Positions 8,009-16,869 of a DNA stretch of 64,000 nucleotides are shown here, piece after piece. The notes under the pieces are model-generated. The model had not been told where the DNA came from and did no database searches. It was given only the letters and a program-made list of their open reading frames with translations. This DNA comes from Halieaceae bacterium MED-G27. GTDB taxonomy: Bacteria; Pseudomonadota; Gammaproteobacteria; Pseudomonadales; Halieaceae. Each line of letters opens with the position of its first letter. Position 1 is the stretch's first letter. The DNA is taken from assembly GCA_002456975.1 (NCBI GenBank), contig NTKA01000001.1, positions 1 through 64,000 of the forward strand. Direction: 5' to 3'. The translations under genes and the position numbers were made by a program.

Positions 8009-9631
8009 CTATATCCTCGCGATGCCAAAGGCATTAGGTCTCAGTTCACGCTGTCGTCCCTCGAGAACCGTTTCAAGGCAAAACGCCAACACTTTTCTGG
8101 TGTCTCTCGGATCGATAATACCGTGATCAAGCACCCTACCCGAGGTATAAAACGCGTCTTCCTGAGCATCGAAATGCGCTTTGATAGCATCCGCCTGCTC
8201 TGTCAACACTGTTTCCGAAATCGTCTGACCTTTTCGAGCCGCCCCGACCCTTGCCACCTCGGACATGGTGTCAGCCGCGCTTTGGCCAGCCATGACACCA
8301 GTTCTGGCATTTGGCCAAGCAAATAAGAAATCGGGTTGATACGACCAACCGCACATGCCGTAATTGCCCGCACCGAAACTCGCTCCAATGTATAGCGAGA
8401 TCTTAGGTACTCGCGCGTTGGATACGGCCTGAATCATTTTTGATCCGTGCTTAATCATCCCGGCTTGCTCATACTCAGTGCCTACCATGTAGCCGGTCGT
8501 ATTATTAAAGAACAAAATGGGCAGGTCAGCGGCGTCGCAAAGCTGGATAAACTGCGCTGCTTTGGTCGCACCATTGGGGTCGATAGGCCCGTTGTTCCCG
8601 ATGAAACCAAAGGCGATCCCCGTGATCGACGCGTACCCACAAACAGTCGACACCCCATAGCGAGCCTTGAACTCCTCTACGCTCGAGTCATCAACTAGTC
8701 GAGCCAACACCTCTCGGAAATCATAGGGCACCTTGGGGTCGGTCGGGATAGCACCTGCCAGCTCATCGCAAGGGTAGCGTGGCGGCTCAAACGCCCGGCG
8801 TTTAACTGCGCTCACTCGCTTGTTCCAATCCAGACTGCGAATAACATCTCGGGCTTTTAGACATCCGTGAGCATCGTCTTCAACCAGATACTCGACAACA
8901 CCAGACACCGAAGCATGCATCTCAGTACCCCCAAGCTCCCGATCATCCGCCTCCTCGCCAGTAGCAGCTTTCACCAGGGCGGCACCGCCCAAGGCAGCCA
9001 TACCATTGTCTTTGACGCCAATAACGTAATCGGACATGCCAGGCATATAAGCTCCACCCGCAGTGGAACCACCGTGCAAGACCACCATCGTGGGAATACC
9101 AGCGGCCGAAAGACGAGCCAATTCCCTGAACACATTGCCAAAGCGAGACCACAACTCCACCTGGTACTTGAGAAGATTCGCACCCGCACTCTCGACCAAG
9201 TGGATCAAAGGCAATTTCTGTCGCATACAGACCTCGAGAATCGACGTCGATACTAGTCCAGTTGTCTCGGTCGCTGCCCCAGCCGAGATTCCTGAGTCAT
9301 CCACCCAGATCATGCAACGGACACCCTCTACAAAACCGATGCCAACGATGACTGATGCGCCAGGAACGCTCGTTTCTCTATTCGTGTCTTCCACACAGAA
9401 ATTGGCCATCGAGTGGAGCTGGATGAATGGCATCCCTGGATCCAATAAGTGCTCTAATCGCTCTCGAGGCGACAGCTGACCACGCGCTCGGAAAGTTGCT
9501 AATCGCTTATTGGAGGCATCGATGCTGCGCTGCTCGAGCGATCGCCAGTGATCGATGAGTTCCAGCATGTCGGATCTGTTTTCCTGAAAACTGTCGGCGG
9601 TCGATGCAACAGCGGAGCTTAGGAGCGGCAT
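8009..9631 (-). CDS. Acyl-CoA carboxylase beta (carboxyltransferase) subunit
   Basis: The 540-residue protein has the N- and C-terminal crotonase-like halves of carboxyltransferases. The first half holds GGSTAGGAYMPGMSD (around 185-200); the second holds the biotin/CoA-binding GASFGAGNYGMCG (around 420) and WPNARTGVM. These are typical of methylcrotonyl/geranyl/propionyl-CoA carboxylase beta chains. It transfers carboxyl from carboxybiotin to an acyl-CoA. It is the first gene of the operon, with aaaagga before the ATG, and faces the TetR gene across about 190 bases. Departures from the MCC pattern, such as YQPDFLFAWPNARTGVMAGQ, leave the acyl-CoA substrate open. Confidence 0.93.
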   Translation of the reverse strand: MPLLSSAVASTADSFQENRSDMLELIDHWRSLEQRSIDASNKRLATFRARGQLSPRERLEHLLDPGMPFIQLHSMANFCVEDTNRETSVPGASVIVGIGFVEGVRCMIWVDDSGISAGAATETTGLVSTSILEVCMRQKLPLIHLVESAGANLLKYQVELWSRFGNVFRELARLSAAGIPTMVVLHGGSTAGGAYMPGMSDYVIGVKDNGMAALGGAALVKAATGEEADDRELGGTEMHASVSGVVEYLVEDDAHGCLKARDVIRSLDWNKRVSAVKRRAFEPPRYPCDELAGAIPTDPKVPYDFREVLARLVDDSSVEEFKARYGVSTVCGYASITGIAFGFIGNNGPIDPNGATKAAQFIQLCDAADLPILFFNNTTGYMVGTEYEQAGMIKHGSKMIQAVSNARVPKISLYIGASFGAGNYGMCGWSYQPDFLFAWPNARTGVMAGQSAADTMSEVARVGAARKGQTISETVLTEQADAIKAHFDAQEDAFYTSGRVLDHGIIDPRDTRKVLAFCLETVLEGRQRELRPNAFGIARI

Positions 9632-9710
9632 ATCAATTCCTTTTACGCTGGCGCCACATTATCTAGTTTTACGCCCTATTTATCCTACATGGAGCCACAA
9701 AAATGATTAC

Positions 9711-9729
9711 GACTCATAAATAATGAGTC
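9711..9729. promoter_or_regulatory. Candidate TetR operator in the divergent intergenic region
   Basis: A perfect inverted repeat, gactcat-aaata-atgagtc, has 7-bp arms and a 5-bp spacer. It lies between the start of the carboxylase beta gene (9631) and the TetR gene (9818). Size and symmetry match TetR-family operators, and the position allows control of both divergent transcripts. Promoter boxes could not be assigned with confidence. Confidence 0.6.
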
Positions 9730-9817
9730 ATACTCAGCAAAACTATAGGCGCTTAACGACTTAACGGCAAGCCGCAAGGCGGTCGTGAATCCACAACAGA
9801 GAACGTCAGCGAAACGA

Positions 9818-10489
9818 ATGGCAGATACCCAACGACAGCGGCTCGAAGCGAGAGAAGAAGCGATTTTGATTGCGGCGACCAGGTTGTTTGGCGAGTCGGG
9901 TGTCGATGGCGCACGAATGGCGGAGATCGCGAAACGTGCGGCCGTTGCCGAGGGCACTGTCTACCTTTATTACAAAACGAAGCACGACCTATTGGAAGCC
10001 GTGGTCGACCGGTTTTGGCGAGAGCTCACCACCGGTGCGAGGCAAGCCATAACCCCAAGTGAAACGGTTTCAACACAGTTACGCGAGCTGGCAACCTATC
10101 ATCTCAGGTCTCTTATCGACGACTTCAAGATTGTCGACATCACCTCTCGAGCGCGGCAATGGCATAGCAAACCGAGCCGCGAATTACCGCAAATCAGGGA
10201 ATATGTCAGAGTTTTCGACGACATCATGCAGCGAGGCATCCAATCAGGCGAGTTGGAGGCAAGCACTCCGATCTGGCAAATACGAGATGTCTTTTATGGC
10301 ACGCTAGAACACTCTGCCCGAACCCTAGTCATCAGGAACCAACCCATAGACATGGGTGTGATCGATAACCTCTTAGATCTGTTTGATCAGTACCGCGTTG
10401 TCTCACTCAATGACACAGATGAACAGGGTTCAAAGCGGGCAGTGCTACAAGCACTGGAGAAAATCGAGCAACAGGTAGCGCGCTGGTGA
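9818..10489 (+). CDS. TetR/AcrR family transcriptional regulator
   Basis: About 223 residues from the ATG at 9818; an in-frame GTG at 9785 would add 11 residues and is possible. The N-terminal helix-turn-helix is clear: ILIAATRLFGESGVDG, then the recognition region GTVYLYYKTKHDLLEAV. The C-terminal ligand domain is helical and, as usual, not diagnostic. It is transcribed away from the carboxylase operon with a palindrome between them, so it is probably the local repressor, relieved by an acyl-CoA or related pathway ligand (inference from TetR/FadR-type logic). Its stop lies one base from the end of the convergent DHH gene. Confidence 0.88.
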   Translation: MADTQRQRLEAREEAILIAATRLFGESGVDGARMAEIAKRAAVAEGTVYLYYKTKHDLLEAVVDRFWRELTTGARQAITPSETVSTQLRELATYHLRSLIDDFKIVDITSRARQWHSKPSRELPQIREYVRVFDDIMQRGIQSGELEASTPIWQIRDVFYGTLEHSARTLVIRNQPIDMGVIDNLLDLFDQYRVVSLNDTDEQGSKRAVLQALEKIEQQVARW

Positions 10490-10490
10490 A

Positions 10491-11447
10491 TTAACCGTAT
10501 TGCGCGCCCATCACATCGATAAAACGATTGAGCTCTGATTGTGGCAGCTTGTTGATTCCGGCTGCCGCAGACCGCCCGCCACCTGTTTCGAACTGGCGGC
10601 ATACCTCGTCCGCCCCACTGCGCCGATTCAACGGTGCTCTAACACTCACGAGATAACCACCTGAAATATCGGTGAGCACGGCGTGAGCTCTGTCTGGGAA
10701 GGCATTCGCTAAATCATTACCCAGAACTCCACTCACCCGCCGCGCCCATGGCGCATCTGGTAGCGACACAACTGCAAAATCTGGTCTCTCAACGATCCTA
10801 GGCGCTCCCGCACCTTTTTCCATATCCGACTCGTAGGCCTGGTCGAGTGTTCCAAATAAAGATGGATCATCAGCTAGTAGCCCTGAGGGAGACTCATGTT
10901 GAGACATCCGCAAATACAAATCCTCGGGCATGAAATGGAGATCGTCGGAGGTCGCGCCGTAGGCATTGTAGTTAACCAAAATACCTAGCCGCTTGAGCGT
11001 TTCTAGCCCTGTTTTCACTCCAATATTGTCGGCCAACTTAGCAGCCGTCGCATCCAAATTATCGCCGTAGCAACCGACGACAGCCCACTCAGCAAAGCGC
11101 CCCCTGAGTCGCCCATTAATCAGAGCACTAGTGCAGACCTCAGGCGCAGTACTAATCAGCGTCTCCAGCGCCTCGTTATCAGGAATCTCTCCCGCAAAGT
11201 GGTGATCACAGAAGAACACCGTGCCGCCCGCGGCGACAATACGATTGACTGAGTAACGATTCTTATCAAATGAAATATCCAGCGCTGTTACCCGGTCACC
11301 CGGCTGCACCTCTACCTTATCTAACAGTTGAATATCGCGTTTAACCCCAGTGACTAGATGAGCATCAGGTCTGGGCTCATCGAGTCGCATCTGAATCAGT
11401 GCGCAAATCCCATCGGCATCGCCGTTAAATGCATCGTAGTCTGTCAT
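10491..11447 (-). CDS. DHH/DHHA1 family phosphoesterase
   Basis: The 318-residue protein has the DHH metal-site motifs in order: FNGDADG at residues 7-13, TALDIS, and CDHH around residue 80. A C-terminal DHHA1 domain carries the GGGRSAAAGI nucleotide-binding loop. DHH-DHHA1 proteins are Mn2+-dependent phosphoesterases acting on nanoRNA, pAp, cyclic dinucleotides or ssDNA. This one lacks the extra RecJ domains and is NrnA-sized, but its opening and motif spacing are divergent, so substrate is open. The ATG follows a good ribosome-binding site (agaggtga). Confidence 0.85.
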   Translation of the reverse strand: MTDYDAFNGDADGICALIQMRLDEPRPDAHLVTGVKRDIQLLDKVEVQPGDRVTALDISFDKNRYSVNRIVAAGGTVFFCDHHFAGEIPDNEALETLISTAPEVCTSALINGRLRGRFAEWAVVGCYGDNLDATAAKLADNIGVKTGLETLKRLGILVNYNAYGATSDDLHFMPEDLYLRMSQHESPSGLLADDPSLFGTLDQAYESDMEKGAGAPRIVERPDFAVVSLPDAPWARRVSGVLGNDLANAFPDRAHAVLTDISGGYLVSVRAPLNRRSGADEVCRQFETGGGRSAAAGINKLPQSELNRFIDVMGAQYG

Positions 11448-11500
11448 CGCTCATCACCTCTTTTGCGGCGATATGAGCTTAGCAGATTTACTTTCTAAGA

Positions 11501-11520
11501 CGGCCACCCGCAGGTGGCCG
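11501..11520 (-). terminator. Strong hairpin without U-tract after the helix-hairpin-helix gene
   Basis: A perfect 8-bp GC-rich stem, cggccacc / ggtggccg, has a four-base loop and lies seven bases past the stop of the minus-strand gene at 11527. No T run follows on either strand, so it is a weak terminator candidate, or a 3'-end stabilising hairpin. Confidence 0.4.
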
Positions 11521-11526
11521 CACTCG

Positions 11527-11829
11527 TTATTCAAAAACGATTCTGTTTTGGTTGGTCTCCACGATCTTTGGACCGACGCCTCTGACCTCAAGAAACTGGT
11601 CAAGTGATTCAAACGGACCATACATCTCACGAAACTCGACGATACGCCTCGCCAATGCCGGTCCGATACCCTCTAAACCGGCTTCCAGAGTGGCCTGGTC
11701 CGCAAGGTTAATGTTGATCATGTCGTCGCTTGAAAAGGCACTCAAAGATGTCATTAAGGCAATCGTCAAAACTACAAATAATGTGGCAATTCGGTAGCGC
11801 AGCTCGCGTAACCGGTAGTGATCTTCCAT
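11527..11829 (-). CDS. ComEA-like helix-hairpin-helix protein
   Basis: A 100-residue protein with an N-terminal membrane or signal segment (around 14-33, ATLFVVLTIALMTSLSAF). A tandem helix-hairpin-helix domain follows: ININLADQATLEAGLEGIG, then VRGVGPKIVETN. This is the ComEA/YbaV arrangement that binds double-stranded DNA at the outer face of the inner membrane. Small ComEA-like proteins are common beside pyrF and lapB in gammaproteobacteria, and many are not proven to take part in DNA uptake. No other competence gene is in the window. Confidence 0.82.
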   Translation of the reverse strand: MEDHYRLRELRYRIATLFVVLTIALMTSLSAFSSDDMININLADQATLEAGLEGIGPALARRIVEFREMYGPFESLDQFLEVRGVGPKIVETNQNRIVFE

Positions 11830-11945
11830 GGGCTTCCCCCTCCTTGTTTATTCGCCGGTATTGGCGATCATCAAGGTACCTGGGCTACTGGTGATCGGGC
11901 GACATCGATTCAGTGCGATGAGTAACTGTGCCGTGATATGCCGAA

Positions 11946-12653
11946 TTACGATGACATGAGATCTGCAAGAATCGACTCAACGGTCGCAGCTGGCTGCTCA
12001 GACCCGGTAATAGACCTGCCCATCACGAGATAGTTTGACCCCAGAGTCATTGCATCAGTAGGAGTCACTACTCGACGCTGGTCACCCGCACTGTCACCAG
12101 CGAGACGAATGCCGGGTGTGATCAAAGAGAAAGCATCGCCACGTTGTCGCCTGATCTGCAAGGCCTCTTGGGCAGAGCAAACAACACCGTCCATACCAGA
12201 CGCCTGTGAGAGTGACGCAAGGCCTAGCACGCGCTCGGTCAACTCGCCGGGCATATCCAGATCTATCAGATCACTTTGTTGCATGCTGGTCAGAATCGTT
12301 ACCGCGATGAGCAGCGGTTTATGCTGAGATTGTTCGACGCCCTCTCGAGCAGCCTCCATCATGCGACGACCACCCGAGGCATGAACATTTACCATCCAGA
12401 CACCGAGGTTGGCAGCCGCTTTGATAGCGCCCATAACCGTATTGGGTATGTCGTGGAACTTCAGATCAAGAAAGACCTCAAAACCTCGCTCGTGCAGTGA
12501 CGCAATGAGATGAGGACCGGTAGCCGTGAATAACTCCTTGCCCACCTTAACTCGCGTCAGCTTGGGATCTAGCTGATCCACCATCGCAAGGGCATCGGCT
12601 GCGCTGGCATAATCAAGGGCAACGATGAGAGGAGAGTCACTGTCTATGATCAT
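11946..12653 (-). CDS. pyrF: Orotidine 5'-phosphate decarboxylase
   Basis: The 235-residue protein opens with the active-site strand PLIVALDYAS. It carries the catalytic D-x-K-x-x-D segment as FLDLKFHDIPNT (around 58-69), the class-defining motif of OMP decarboxylase. It makes UMP from OMP in pyrimidine synthesis. It follows lapB on the same strand, 46 bases downstream, the usual gammaproteobacterial neighbourhood. Confidence 0.96.
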   Translation of the reverse strand: MIIDSDSPLIVALDYASAADALAMVDQLDPKLTRVKVGKELFTATGPHLIASLHERGFEVFLDLKFHDIPNTVMGAIKAAANLGVWMVNVHASGGRRMMEAAREGVEQSQHKPLLIAVTILTSMQQSDLIDLDMPGELTERVLGLASLSQASGMDGVVCSAQEALQIRRQRGDAFSLITPGIRLAGDSAGDQRRVVTPTDAMTLGSNYLVMGRSITGSEQPAATVESILADLMSS

Positions 12654-12699
12654 AATGATTTGAGGCCTATTAACTAACGCGTTTTATCTATCGTTATAT

Positions 12700-13875
12700 C
12701 TATCGTTTCTTGACTCGATCCAGCGTTTCCCACTCTTTACACCCGGGACAACGCCAATAAAAACTCGGCCCATGGAATCCACAAACACCACAACGATAGG
12801 CCGACTGCTTAACCGACACGGCTGTTGCTGCCTGAGACACCAAACGCCACTCAGCAGTCGCAAACTTTTCCTCATGGATCGCCGCATAACGAGACAACAA
12901 AGGGGTGGACGGCGTTTCTTCCACACCTTCAGTCACCAGCTCCGACGCAAGTTCAATGTCGCCACTAGCGATCAGCTCGTCGATCAGTAAAACGCGTAGC
13001 GCTGGGTCTCGACTGTTTCCAGCGATGCCCCGAAGAAAGAGCAGCAACTCAGGCTGAGCATCGATCTCATCGGCATAGCTCGTAGCGTCAGGCCACAACT
13101 CGATAACAAAGCTGGGATCTTGCGCCGCCGCTGCCAGCAAGCGATCTAGCGCGGCTCGAGGCTGGCCACGTTTGCCCTCGATAGCGGCAGCAATGACCGA
13201 CGGCCAAATCGTATCGTCACTCCAGGAATACGCCTCTTTCACTAGCGTATCAGCCAATTCGAGATCACCACCTGCCAGTGCGTCTTCCGCCTCCTCGCAA
13301 CAGTAGTGTGCACCGGTCTTTTCTAGCTTAGCCTGCTTCTCAACAGACAGCGTCTCGGCACTGATTTTTTCGCGCAAAAGTTGCTTGGCCTTAGCCCAAT
13401 CCCTTTGCGCTTCAAAGACATCAATTAGCAGGATCCTGGACTCTTGCTTGTGCTCGGTTGACAGCTCCTGTAGGTCTTCCAGTAACTGCTCTGCTCTATC
13501 CATTAGCCCCGCAGCAATAAAGTCCCGAGCCAATTCGAGGTGGGCCTGATGCTTCTGTATATCCGGCAAGTTTTCTCGCGACAGTAAACTCTGATGAATT
13601 TTGATCGCGTTATCCACCTCACCGCGTTTTCTGAGCAAATTGCCAAACGTGATATGGGTTTCAAAGGTATCAGCATTAACGGCCAGTGCTTCGCTGAAAG
13701 CTTTAAGGGCAGACTCCTGTTCACCGTCTAATAAGAAATTCAAGCCCAGATAGTATTGAGCAGGCGGCGCCTCTTGCTCGGCGACATCACGCGAATTACC
13801 TCCACGGCCAAGCACCCATCCCGCAGCAACGGCGAGGAACAACAGCAACAAGAGGAGGGGATTTGGATCAGTCAT
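12700..13875 (-). CDS. lapB: Lipopolysaccharide assembly protein B
   Basis: The ATG at 13875 gives 391 residues, close to E. coli LapB (389), and overlaps the lapA stop by eight bases; a start at 13899 is less likely. The protein has one N-terminal membrane anchor (about 5-21), a run of TPR helices and a C-terminal rubredoxin-like metal site (CGVCGFHG...CPGCKEW). LapB (YciM) is the inner-membrane adaptor that regulates LpxC proteolysis by FtsH and so balances LPS synthesis. lapA-lapB is a conserved pair. Confidence 0.95.
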   Translation of the reverse strand: MTDPNPLLLLLLFLAVAAGWVLGRGGNSRDVAEQEAPPAQYYLGLNFLLDGEQESALKAFSEALAVNADTFETHITFGNLLRKRGEVDNAIKIHQSLLSRENLPDIQKHQAHLELARDFIAAGLMDRAEQLLEDLQELSTEHKQESRILLIDVFEAQRDWAKAKQLLREKISAETLSVEKQAKLEKTGAHYCCEEAEDALAGGDLELADTLVKEAYSWSDDTIWPSVIAAAIEGKRGQPRAALDRLLAAAAQDPSFVIELWPDATSYADEIDAQPELLLFLRGIAGNSRDPALRVLLIDELIASGDIELASELVTEGVEETPSTPLLSRYAAIHEEKFATAEWRLVSQAATAVSVKQSAYRCGVCGFHGPSFYWRCPGCKEWETLDRVKKR

Positions 13876-14137
13876 TAGTAGATTTACGGTTAGCGACACC
13901 CGCTACCCGCCGGCCAAATCGAGCTCTACCAATTGCCCAGGAGCTAAAGCCCAGCGCAACCGTGGCACCGACAATGAAACTAGCGATCAACCAGATACCC
14001 AAAGGCCGGGGTGTCAATGCTATAAACAACAAATCCAGCGGGACTGGCGTCGCGTTTTGGACAGTCAATACAGCGCCAGTCGCTATGGACGCAATAAGCA
14101 CCAAAGTGACCGATAAACCACGCAACCATCGCAGCAT
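13868..14137 (-). CDS. lapA: Lipopolysaccharide assembly protein A (DUF1049)
   Basis: An 89-residue protein with two membrane segments (about 6-26 and 44-67) joined by the conserved NATPVPLDLLF loop region of the LapA/YciS family. It is a small inner-membrane partner of LapB. Its ATG overlaps the ihfB stop (TAATG), and its 3' end overlaps lapB, so the three genes are translationally linked. Confidence 0.93.
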   Translation of the reverse strand: MLRWLRGLSVTLVLIASIATGAVLTVQNATPVPLDLLFIALTPRPLGIWLIASFIVGATVALGFSSWAIGRARFGRRVAGVANRKSTND

Positions 14138-14433
14138 TAGAAGACCGATTTAACGGCTCGATTGACCCGCTCGCGCAGCTCCTTGCCCGGCTTGAAGTGA
14201 GGAACATATTTTCCAGTCAAATCAACCGTGTCGCCTGTCTTGGGATTCCGACCTTGACGCGGCTCGCGGTAGTGCAGAGAGAAGCTACCGAAACCTCTGA
14301 TCTCAATGCGCTCGCCCGAAGACAGCGACTGCGCCATGTGATCGATCATAAGCTTAACCGCCAACTCCACATCCTTAGTAGTGAGCTGCGACTGTTGCGA
14401 TGCCATTAAATCGATAAGTTCGCTTCTAGTCAT
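14137..14433 (-). CDS. ihfB: Integration host factor beta subunit
   Basis: The start at 14433 gives MTRSELID and 98 residues, close to the family size; an in-frame upstream ATG would add 11 atypical residues. The DNA-binding arm is visible as [20 protein letters not shown], and [11 protein letters not shown] is the conserved core. IHF is a heterodimeric DNA-bending protein. Its gene usually follows rpsA directly, but here a three-gene insertion (14560-17955) separates them. Confidence 0.95.
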   Translation of the reverse strand: MTRSELIDLMASQQSQLTTKDVELAVKLMIDHMAQSLSSGERIEIRGFGSFSLHYREPRQGRNPKTGDTVDLTGKYVPHFKPGKELRERVNRAVKSVF

Positions 14434-14559
14434 GTCAGGTATCCCTTTGAAGTCCCCATTGTCCACAGGGTCTCCTCACCACGCAACCGCATTTGCGAAA
14501 ACCACGCCGAATAAGATGGGAAGGCCCGAGCCAAGGATGTGACTACCTAACCTGTTTAC

Positions 14560-16431
14560 CTAACCCAGGGATTTAAGAAAGCTCGTAAGGTCTTCTATCG
14601 ATAACGGTTTGGTCAATACGCCCTGAAATCCCATTGCCTTGAATTCGGCAATTGCGTCGGTATTGGCATTGGCTGTGCAAGCGAATACGCGAGCCCCCTC
14701 GCTTTCGCCCGCGTCTTGAGTCACCCAGTCCAACAAGTCGATTCCCGAAAACTCAGGCATTTGAATATCAGTAATGAGCACATCAAAACGCTCTGATCTC
14801 AGCTTAGTAATACCCTCTGTCGCTGAACTGACAACCTCATGTGAGACACCCAGCCTGTCCAGCATTGCTGTCATCACCAATTGATTGGTGATGCTGTCTT
14901 CAACATAGAGGAAGCGACGCTGCTCAGGTGGTAATGGTGCGGCCTCCTTATCTCGAATCCCTGACAGTAAAGCCTCGGAGCGCTCAACCGCATCACTTTT
15001 AGCCAGCCGTATCGAGAAATCAAATACGCTCCCCACACCGACCTCACTGCTGACATTGAGACGGGAAAACATCGCCTCTGAGATGCGCTTCACGATATTG
15101 AGGCCCAGTCCGGTACCGGAAAACTTGCGATTTAACCCTTCCGCCGCCTGAAAGTAAGGCTCGTCGATTCGCTTTACGTCCTCGGGAGATATTCCCATAC
15201 CCGTATCGACCACAGCAAATAAAACTTCAGCATCAATAGGACTATCTTGTAAGGCACTAGCCTCGAAGGTCACCGAACCTGTGTTGGTAAACTTTCTGGC
15301 GTTGCCCAACAAATTGATGAGCACCTGTGCAAGACGATTCGGATCGACCATCACCCAAATCGGTGAAGGGAGGTCGTTCTGAATGACGAACTCAACGTCG
15401 CTATCGCCGAATAAAGTGTTGATTGTAGAGCCGATTCCAGAAACAAAATGCCGCAGCTCGATCGCCTCCTCCTTGAGAACAACCGACTCTTGCTCCCAAC
15501 GCTGGAAATCGAGAAGCTCGTTGATAAGCAGTAACAACGTCTTCGCGCCCCGTTTGGCGATGACGAGATATTCTCCGTTCTCTTTGGTTTGCTGCTCCGC
15601 TGACATCAAATCCAGAGAAGCAATAATACTGTGAAGCGGTGTTCTTAACTCGTGACTCACACTCGCGGTAAACGAGTCCTTAGCTTCCAGTGCTTTGGTT
15701 AACTCGGCAGTTCGCTCTTCAACCGTGTCTTCTAGAGACGCGAGAATTCGGCGATTTTCTCGGTTCTTCAAGCGTAGATTGGTTTTTAGTCGACGCAGAC
15801 TGGATGCCAGTTGGCCAATCTCGTCGTCACGATTGTGCTTCCGTAGCGCACCCTGATAATCCTCGCGACCCAGCCGATCAGCAATCCCCCCCGCCTCGAT
15901 AATAGGAAGCAGTACGCGGACCGATAGTTGTCGAGCATAAATAATCTGAAGCGCCAGAAAAATTAGAAATGCCGCATATAGTGGCGTGTTTAGAGCTTCA
16001 ACTCGTTGTGATATCGAGGTCGTCTCGATCATCACCACCACAGTACCCTCAAGGATCGTTGTGCTGACGGGCTGCCTCGCAACGAGGTAGCGCTCGCTAT
16101 CGATATCGGCCGTCGTAACATCTGAATCACCGGGAAAAACAGCAAAGAGCTCCGCGTCGTCTTCGAAGCCGCTGATGATGGCAACTGTAAGGTTTCGGGG
16201 GTCGTCCCTAACCGAAGAGTTTAGCCCTGCAAGTGCTTCGAGATCCTCTTGCTCGAGCGCTGACGTAACACTCACCGCATAGGCTGCGGCTAAACTGCTA
16301 AGCTCGGCCGTGGCGCTGGCTTCGAGCTCTTGGCGTTGACCATTGGGAACAACATAAATTAGGAGGGCGCCAACGATCGCGGTAACAACAGCGGTGAGAC
16401 CGACGAACTGAAAAAGTAGGGAGCGCGTCAC
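14560..16431 (-). CDS. Membrane hybrid sensor histidine kinase with receiver domain
   Basis: The 623-residue protein has a transmembrane helix (about 7-28), a periplasmic domain (about 30-150) and a second helix (about 151-166). A HAMP-like linker, then HisKA with H260 in SHELRTP, HATPase with VDTGMGI and GTGLGLNI, and a receiver domain with phospho-acceptor D555 in LITDIQMPE follow. No Hpt domain or output regulator lies nearby, so the phosphorelay partner is elsewhere. Its ATG overlaps the end of the PstS-like gene by four bases, suggesting the small periplasmic protein feeds ligand information to the kinase (inference). Neither signal nor target can be read from sequence. Confidence 0.92.
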   Translation of the reverse strand: MTRSLLFQFVGLTAVVTAIVGALLIYVVPNGQRQELEASATAELSSLAAAYAVSVTSALEQEDLEALAGLNSSVRDDPRNLTVAIISGFEDDAELFAVFPGDSDVTTADIDSERYLVARQPVSTTILEGTVVVMIETTSISQRVEALNTPLYAAFLIFLALQIIYARQLSVRVLLPIIEAGGIADRLGREDYQGALRKHNRDDEIGQLASSLRRLKTNLRLKNRENRRILASLEDTVEERTAELTKALEAKDSFTASVSHELRTPLHSIIASLDLMSAEQQTKENGEYLVIAKRGAKTLLLLINELLDFQRWEQESVVLKEEAIELRHFVSGIGSTINTLFGDSDVEFVIQNDLPSPIWVMVDPNRLAQVLINLLGNARKFTNTGSVTFEASALQDSPIDAEVLFAVVDTGMGISPEDVKRIDEPYFQAAEGLNRKFSGTGLGLNIVKRISEAMFSRLNVSSEVGVGSVFDFSIRLAKSDAVERSEALLSGIRDKEAAPLPPEQRRFLYVEDSITNQLVMTAMLDRLGVSHEVVSSATEGITKLRSERFDVLITDIQMPEFSGIDLLDWVTQDAGESEGARVFACTANANTDAIAEFKAMGFQGVLTKPLSIEDLTSFLKSLG

Positions 16432-16868
16432 GAGGTCGGAATGACTTGGACACTGCCGCTGACGTTCGGCTCCGTATCGGAAATCACCACACCGACCGCA
16501 CCCTCATACTCGTTGATCCAGCTAACAATTTGCTCGTCCGAATCAAAATATTTAGGCGCGTTCACTCGACCACCAAAAACCAACCGAAACCATGTCCGTT
16601 GCATGATGGTGCCTGATGTCTGGAAAATCATCTCTGCTGTTTTGTCGTAGTTAATGGAATTTCTAGAGGGCAATACAACAGTCGCAGCCTGACCAGAATC
16701 CCAGTTACGTCGCTGACCTCTCAACAACGCTTTTGCCGAATCCTCGGAGACTTCCGCACTCGATGGTGCGTTAACAAGGATGTAAACCTGCTCATCAGCC
16801 GCACGCGACACGCCACTCGCCCATGCGAGTGCCAGTCCTACGAGGGTGATAAGCAGATACTTCGGCAT
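16428..16868 (-). CDS. Short PstS-like periplasmic substrate-binding protein
   Basis: A 146-residue protein with a cleavable signal peptide (about 1-23, ending SRAAD). The rest matches a truncated phosphate-binding-protein type domain, with AKALLRGQRRNWDSG and a late VSWINEYEGAVGVV, the pattern of small PstS-like proteins common in marine gammaproteobacteria. No ABC transporter genes are nearby, so it probably works as a sensor accessory, not a transport receptor (inference). It starts two bases past the porin gene stop and overlaps the kinase gene by four bases. Ligand unknown. Confidence 0.7.
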   Translation of the reverse strand: MPKYLLITLVGLALAWASGVSRAADEQVYILVNAPSSAEVSEDSAKALLRGQRRNWDSGQAATVVLPSRNSINYDKTAEMIFQTSGTIMQRTWFRLVFGGRVNAPKYFDSDEQIVSWINEYEGAVGVVISDTEPNVSGSVQVIPTS

Positions 16869-16869
16869 C

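Noticed and set aside
9685-9957. Minus-strand frame in the carboxylase-TetR intergenic region
   Set aside because: It is the antisense shadow of the TetR gene start and would cover the operator candidate; its composition is not protein-like.
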